A DNA stretch of 15,312 bases. Origin: Sphingopyxis sp. Lineage in GTDB: Bacteria; Pseudomonadota; Alphaproteobacteria; Sphingomonadales; Sphingomonadaceae. The notes under the pieces are model-generated. The model did no database searches. It worked only from the letters and a program-made list of their open reading frames with translations, and was not told the origin of the DNA. The translations under genes and the position numbers were made by a program. Positions 12,464-15,312 of this stretch are shown here, piece after piece (the stretch's first letter is position 1; every line of letters starts with the position of its first letter). The stretch covers positions 1 through 15,312 of the forward strand of contig JACEST010000037.1 of NCBI GenBank assembly GCA_013911715.1, given 5' to 3'.

Positions 12464-13477
12464 ATGACCGCCGAAATCCACCGTCTGCACGCCGACCGGG
12501 CACCGTCGCTCGATCCGATGCTGGCGCTGGTCGCTGCCGACATGCACGAAGTGAACGCGGCGATCCTCGACCGGATGCAGTCCGACGTGCCGCTGATTCC
12601 CGAACTGGCGGGCCACCTTATCGCCGGCGGCGGCAAACGGATGCGGCCGATGCTGACACTCGCCTGCGCGCAATTGCTCGATTATCCGGGCCGGCGCCAT
12701 TGCAAGCTAGCTGCGGCGGTGGAGTTTATCCACACGGCGACCTTGCTGCACGACGATGTCGTTGATGGATCGGGCCTGCGCCGCGGCAAGAAGACCGCCA
12801 ACCTGATCTGGGGCAACAGCGCCAGCGTGCTGGTGGGTGATTTTCTGTTCAGCCGTGCGTTCGAGCTGATGGTCGAGGATGGCTCGCTCAAGGTGCTCAA
12901 AATCCTCTCTCGCGCGTCAGCGGTGATTGCCGAGGGCGAGGTCAACCAACTGTCGGCGCAGCGCCGCGTCGAGACCAGCGAGGACCAGTATCTCGCCATC
13001 ATCGGTGCCAAAACGGCCGAATTGTTCGCCGCTGCGAGCAAGATTGCCGCCGTCGTTGCGGAGTCGGATGAAGCGACCGAAGCGGCGCTCGACGCCTATG
13101 GTCGCAACCTGGGTATTGCGTTCCAGCTCGTCGACGATGCCATTGATTATGTGTCCGACGCCGCCACCATGGGCAAGGGCGTGGGCGATGATTTCCGTGA
13201 CGGCAAGGTGACGTTGCCGGTTATCCTTGCGCATGCGCGCGGGGACGCAGAAGAACGCGAATTCTGGCGGCAGGCGATGATCGGGCACAAGGTGTCTGAC
13301 GATGATCTGGCTTATGCGACAGGGTTGCTCGCCAAACATGATGCGGTCATCGACACTTTGGCGCGTGCGCGCCATTATGGCCAGCGCGCGGTTGATGCAC
13401 TCGGCGGGTTCCGGCCCAGCCAGGCGCGCGCCGCGCTGACCGAGGCGGTCGGCTTCGCGGTCGCCCGCGCTTATTGA
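12464..13477 (+). CDS. Long-chain polyprenyl diphosphate synthase (ubiquinone side chain)
   Basis: A trans-prenyltransferase that condenses isopentenyl diphosphate onto an allylic primer to make the octa- or decaprenyl tail of ubiquinone. The 337-aa product has GGGKRMRPML (56-64), the first Asp-rich motif DDVVD (97-101, in LLHDDVVDGSGLRRGKKTAN), the second DDAID (224-228, in FQLVDDAIDYVSD), and KVTLPVILA near the end. A small Ala/Thr segment (HTATLLHDD) before the first motif, with no bulky residue there, fits a long-chain product. Sphingomonads use Q-10, so decaprenyl is expected, but sequence alone does not fix chain length. It is divergent from chorismate mutase. The stop is 3 bp before the hrpB start, so the two may be cotranscribed. 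Confidence 0.93.
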   Translation: MTAEIHRLHADRAPSLDPMLALVAADMHEVNAAILDRMQSDVPLIPELAGHLIAGGGKRMRPMLTLACAQLLDYPGRRHCKLAAAVEFIHTATLLHDDVVDGSGLRRGKKTANLIWGNSASVLVGDFLFSRAFELMVEDGSLKVLKILSRASAVIAEGEVNQLSAQRRVETSEDQYLAIIGAKTAELFAAASKIAAVVAESDEATEAALDAYGRNLGIAFQLVDDAIDYVSDAATMGKGVGDDFRDGKVTLPVILAHARGDAEEREFWRQAMIGHKVSDDDLAYATGLLAKHDAVIDTLARARHYGQRAVDALGGFRPSQARAALTEAVGFAVARAY

Positions 13478-13480
13478 GCG

Positions 13481-15312
13481 ATGACTATTAAGGCTTGCGA
13501 GCTGCCGGTCATGGCGGTGCTACCGCAGTTGCTGGCCGCACTCTCGATCCGTTCCAATGCTGTGCTAATTGCCCCGCCCGGCGCAGGCAAAACGACGAGG
13601 GTCGCGCCAGCACTGCTCGGCCAGCCCTGGGCTACCGGCGCCATCTGGCTGCTCAGCCCGCGCCGCCTTGCCGCCCGCGCGGCTGCCGAACGTATCGCCA
13701 ACGAACTGGGCGAGCCGGTTGGCGGGCGTGTCGGCTATGCAACGCGGCTCGACAGCAAGCATTCGGCGGACACGCGGTTGTTGGTGATGACGCACGGGCT
13801 GTTCCGCAACCGCCTGCTCGCCGACCCTGAACTGGGCGGCGTGTCGGCGGTGCTGTTTGACGAAATCCACGAACGCAGCTTGGACAGCGATTTCGCACTG
13901 GCGTTGGCGGTTGATGCGCAGCAGGGGTTGCGGCCCGAATTGCGCTTGCTCGCCATGTCGGCGACGCTTGACGGGACGCGCTTTGCCAGCCTGCTCGGCG
14001 GGGCGGCGGTGATCGAGAGCCAGGGGCAGAGCCACCCGCTGACGCTGCGCTACTTGGCGCGGCGCGTGGAGCAGCCTTTGCCCGATGCGATGCTGGCCGC
14101 GGTGCGGCGTGTGCTCGCCGATGGTGAGTATGGTGATATGCTCGCATTTCTGCCGGGGGCGGGCGAAATTGAGCGGACCGCCGAGCGCGTCGAGGCAGCG
14201 GGGCTGCCGCTTGTCGTTCACCGCCTGCACGGACAAATTGACCCGGCATTGCAACGCGCTGCGCTGGTGCGTGACCCGGAAGGGCGGCGCAAGCTCATCC
14301 TCGCCACCAGCATCGCCGAAACCAGCCTGACCATTGATGGCGTGCGCATCGTCATCGACAGCGGGATGGCGCGGCGACCGCGGCTCGACCGTGATGCCGG
14401 GATGACGCGGCTGGTGACCGAACGGGCGAGCCAAGCCGCTGTAATTCAACGTTCTGGTCGCGCCGCACGGCAAGGTCCAGGGGTGGCGTACCGGCTGTGG
14501 GAAGAGGCTGGGACCGCCGGGATGCCGCCGTTTGACCCGCCCGAAATCCATGAAAATGATTTGGCGCCGGTGGTGCTCGACTGTGCCAGCTGGGGGATTG
14601 TCGATCCGCGCCAGCTGGCGTGGCTTGACCAGCCGACCCCGGCGGCAGTGGCCGACGCGCGGGCGCGGCTGGAGGTGATTGGCGCGATTGGCAGCGACGG
14701 ACGAATTACCAATCATGGCAAAGCATTAGCGGCCATTCCCTTGCCCGTTGCGATGGCACATATGCTGGTGACTGCGCAGGATGAGCGCGCGGCGGAGCTG
14801 GCCGTGTTGCTGACCGAGCCGGGGCTGGGCGGGCGCAATGTTGACGTCGAACAGCGTTGGCGGAGTTGGCAAGCGGCGCGCGGCGAGCGGGCCGAGGGCG
14901 CGCGGCGGCTGGCAAGACGACTGTCCAAACTGGCAAAATCGCGCGACCACGCGCGTGCAAATGACGGCGAATGGAGTGTTGGTGCGCTGCTCGCGCTCGC
15001 TTGGCCCGACCGGGTGAGCCAACGGCGCGGCGCAGCGCGCGGCGATTATCTGAGCGCTGGCGGACGCGCGTTTCGCCTCGACCCCGCCGACAGCCTCGCC
15101 AACGAGCCCTGGCTGGTCGTCGCCGACGCGCAGGGCCGCGCCGACGGCGCACGCATCATGGCGGCAGCAGCGATCGATGCCAACACAGTCGAGGCGATGT
15201 TCGCTGACCGGATCGCAGTACGGCGGCATTGCCGCTATGATCCCGCCGCCGACCGCGTCGACCAGACCGCCGAGCGGCGGCGGGATCATAGCGGCAATGC
15301 CGCCGTACTGCG
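13481..15312 (+). CDS. hrpB: ATP-dependent helicase HrpB, N-terminal part (interrupted)
   Basis: A DEAH/DExH-box RNA helicase-like ATPase of the HrpB family. From ATG 13481 the frame stays open to the edge. Motifs include Walker A APPGAGKTTR (G34-T38), DEIH (127-130, in VLFDEIHERSLDS), SAT (160-162, in LAMSATLDG), motif V LATSIAETSLTIDG, and motif VI QRSGRAARQGPG (from 323), then the HrpB C-terminal region. The authentic sequence runs to about 15280 (AERR, some 600 residues of a usual 800 or more). The last 30 or so bases are an inverted copy of 15214-15251 and encode spurious residues. An alternative start is ATG 13511. It lies 3 bp after the prenyl synthase stop. The physiological role of HrpB in this group is not known to me. 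Confidence 0.93.
   Translation, partial: MTIKACELPVMAVLPQLLAALSIRSNAVLIAPPGAGKTTRVAPALLGQPWATGAIWLLSPRRLAARAAAERIANELGEPVGGRVGYATRLDSKHSADTRLLVMTHGLFRNRLLADPELGGVSAVLFDEIHERSLDSDFALALAVDAQQGLRPELRLLAMSATLDGTRFASLLGGAAVIESQGQSHPLTLRYLARRVEQPLPDAMLAAVRRVLADGEYGDMLAFLPGAGEIERTAERVEAAGLPLVVHRLHGQIDPALQRAALVRDPEGRRKLILATSIAETSLTIDGVRIVIDSGMARRPRLDRDAGMTRLVTERASQAAVIQRSGRAARQGPGVAYRLWEEAGTAGMPPFDPPEIHENDLAPVVLDCASWGIVDPRQLAWLDQPTPAAVADARARLEVIGAIGSDGRITNHGKALAAIPLPVAMAHMLVTAQDERAAELAVLLTEPGLGGRNVDVEQRWRSWQAARGERAEGARRLARRLSKLAKSRDHARANDGEWSVGALLALAWPDRVSQRRGAARGDYLSAGGRAFRLDPADSLANEPWLVVADAQGRADGARIMAAAAIDANTVEAMFADRIAVRRHCRYDPAADRVDQTAERRRDHSGNAAVL
15214..15312. repeat. Terminal 38-bp perfect inverted repeat (fold-back)
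   Basis: Bases 15214-15251 are repeated exactly, in reverse complement, at 15275-15312, with a 23-nt loop (15252-15274). The left arm and loop read through as hrpB codons, and the right arm does not. Homology near the switch is a run of CGG/GCC triplets. It lies at the window edge and looks like a fold-back chimera rather than a terminator or regulatory element. Confidence 0.9.

Noticed and set aside
13565..14716. A 383-codon open frame on the minus strand opposite hrpB
   Set aside because: The plus strand carries all HrpB helicase motifs here. The antisense frame has no recognisable domain and shadow-like composition.
15214..15312. Terminal palindrome as a real terminator, origin or mobile-element end
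   Set aside because: It lies inside the hrpB frame, lacks a T run or target duplication, and matches a second fold-back at the other edge, so an artefact explains it better.
1..15312. Mobile elements, CRISPR arrays, defence or toxin-antitoxin systems
   Set aside because: I looked for transposase, integrase, regularly spaced repeats and small two-gene toxin modules on both strands and saw none. The content is core genome.

Overview
The window looks like chromosomal DNA of a sphingomonad-type alphaproteobacterium (order Sphingomonadales, Sphingopyxis-like). The basis is high GC, the style of the protein sequences (GlyA, DnaX, Lon and a short YbaB), a small alphaproteobacterial SRP RNA, and the mix of housekeeping genes. 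No database search was possible, so the taxon is an inference. Almost everything is core genome. I see no mobile element, phage gene, CRISPR array or defence system.

Layout, left to right. On the minus strand, rpiB is translationally coupled (ATGA) to glyA, which is cut by the left edge. A 56-aa membrane protein on the plus strand converges with an alpha/beta hydrolase on the minus strand. From a divergent intergenic region with a strong inverted repeat, a plus-strand run begins: cysteine desulfurase and 2Fe-2S ferredoxin (ATGA-coupled), the SRP RNA gene ffs with its own promoter, then dnaX coupled to a ybaB/ebfC gene. Next come lon (TTG start, heat-shock-like promoter), an HU gene with a structured leader and a clear terminator, and tRNA-Val(CAC). 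A small secreted PepSY protein then precedes an OmpR-type response regulator and a sensor histidine kinase. A minus-strand block follows: two tiny exported Cys-rich proteins and an AroQ-type chorismate mutase. Facing away from it are a long-chain polyprenyl diphosphate synthase and the helicase gene hrpB, which is cut by the right edge.

The most striking structural observation is that both ends of the window are fold-backs. At the right end, 38 bp of hrpB reappear as a perfect inverted copy after a 23-nt loop. At the left end, the glyA frame on the minus strand breaks at about 64-70, and the next stretch of GlyA is encoded on the opposite strand at 2-63. Two unrelated genes both interrupted by inverted junctions with short GC-rich homology is the signature of whole-genome-amplification chimeras, as in single-cell genomes. 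I think the window is a complete contig trimmed at such artefacts, and neither end should be read as biology.

The best biological leads are the pair of small Cys-rich exported proteins (43 aa and 107 aa) beside the PepSY/two-component module, the operator-like inverted repeat before the cysteine desulfurase, and the structured leader of the HU gene.
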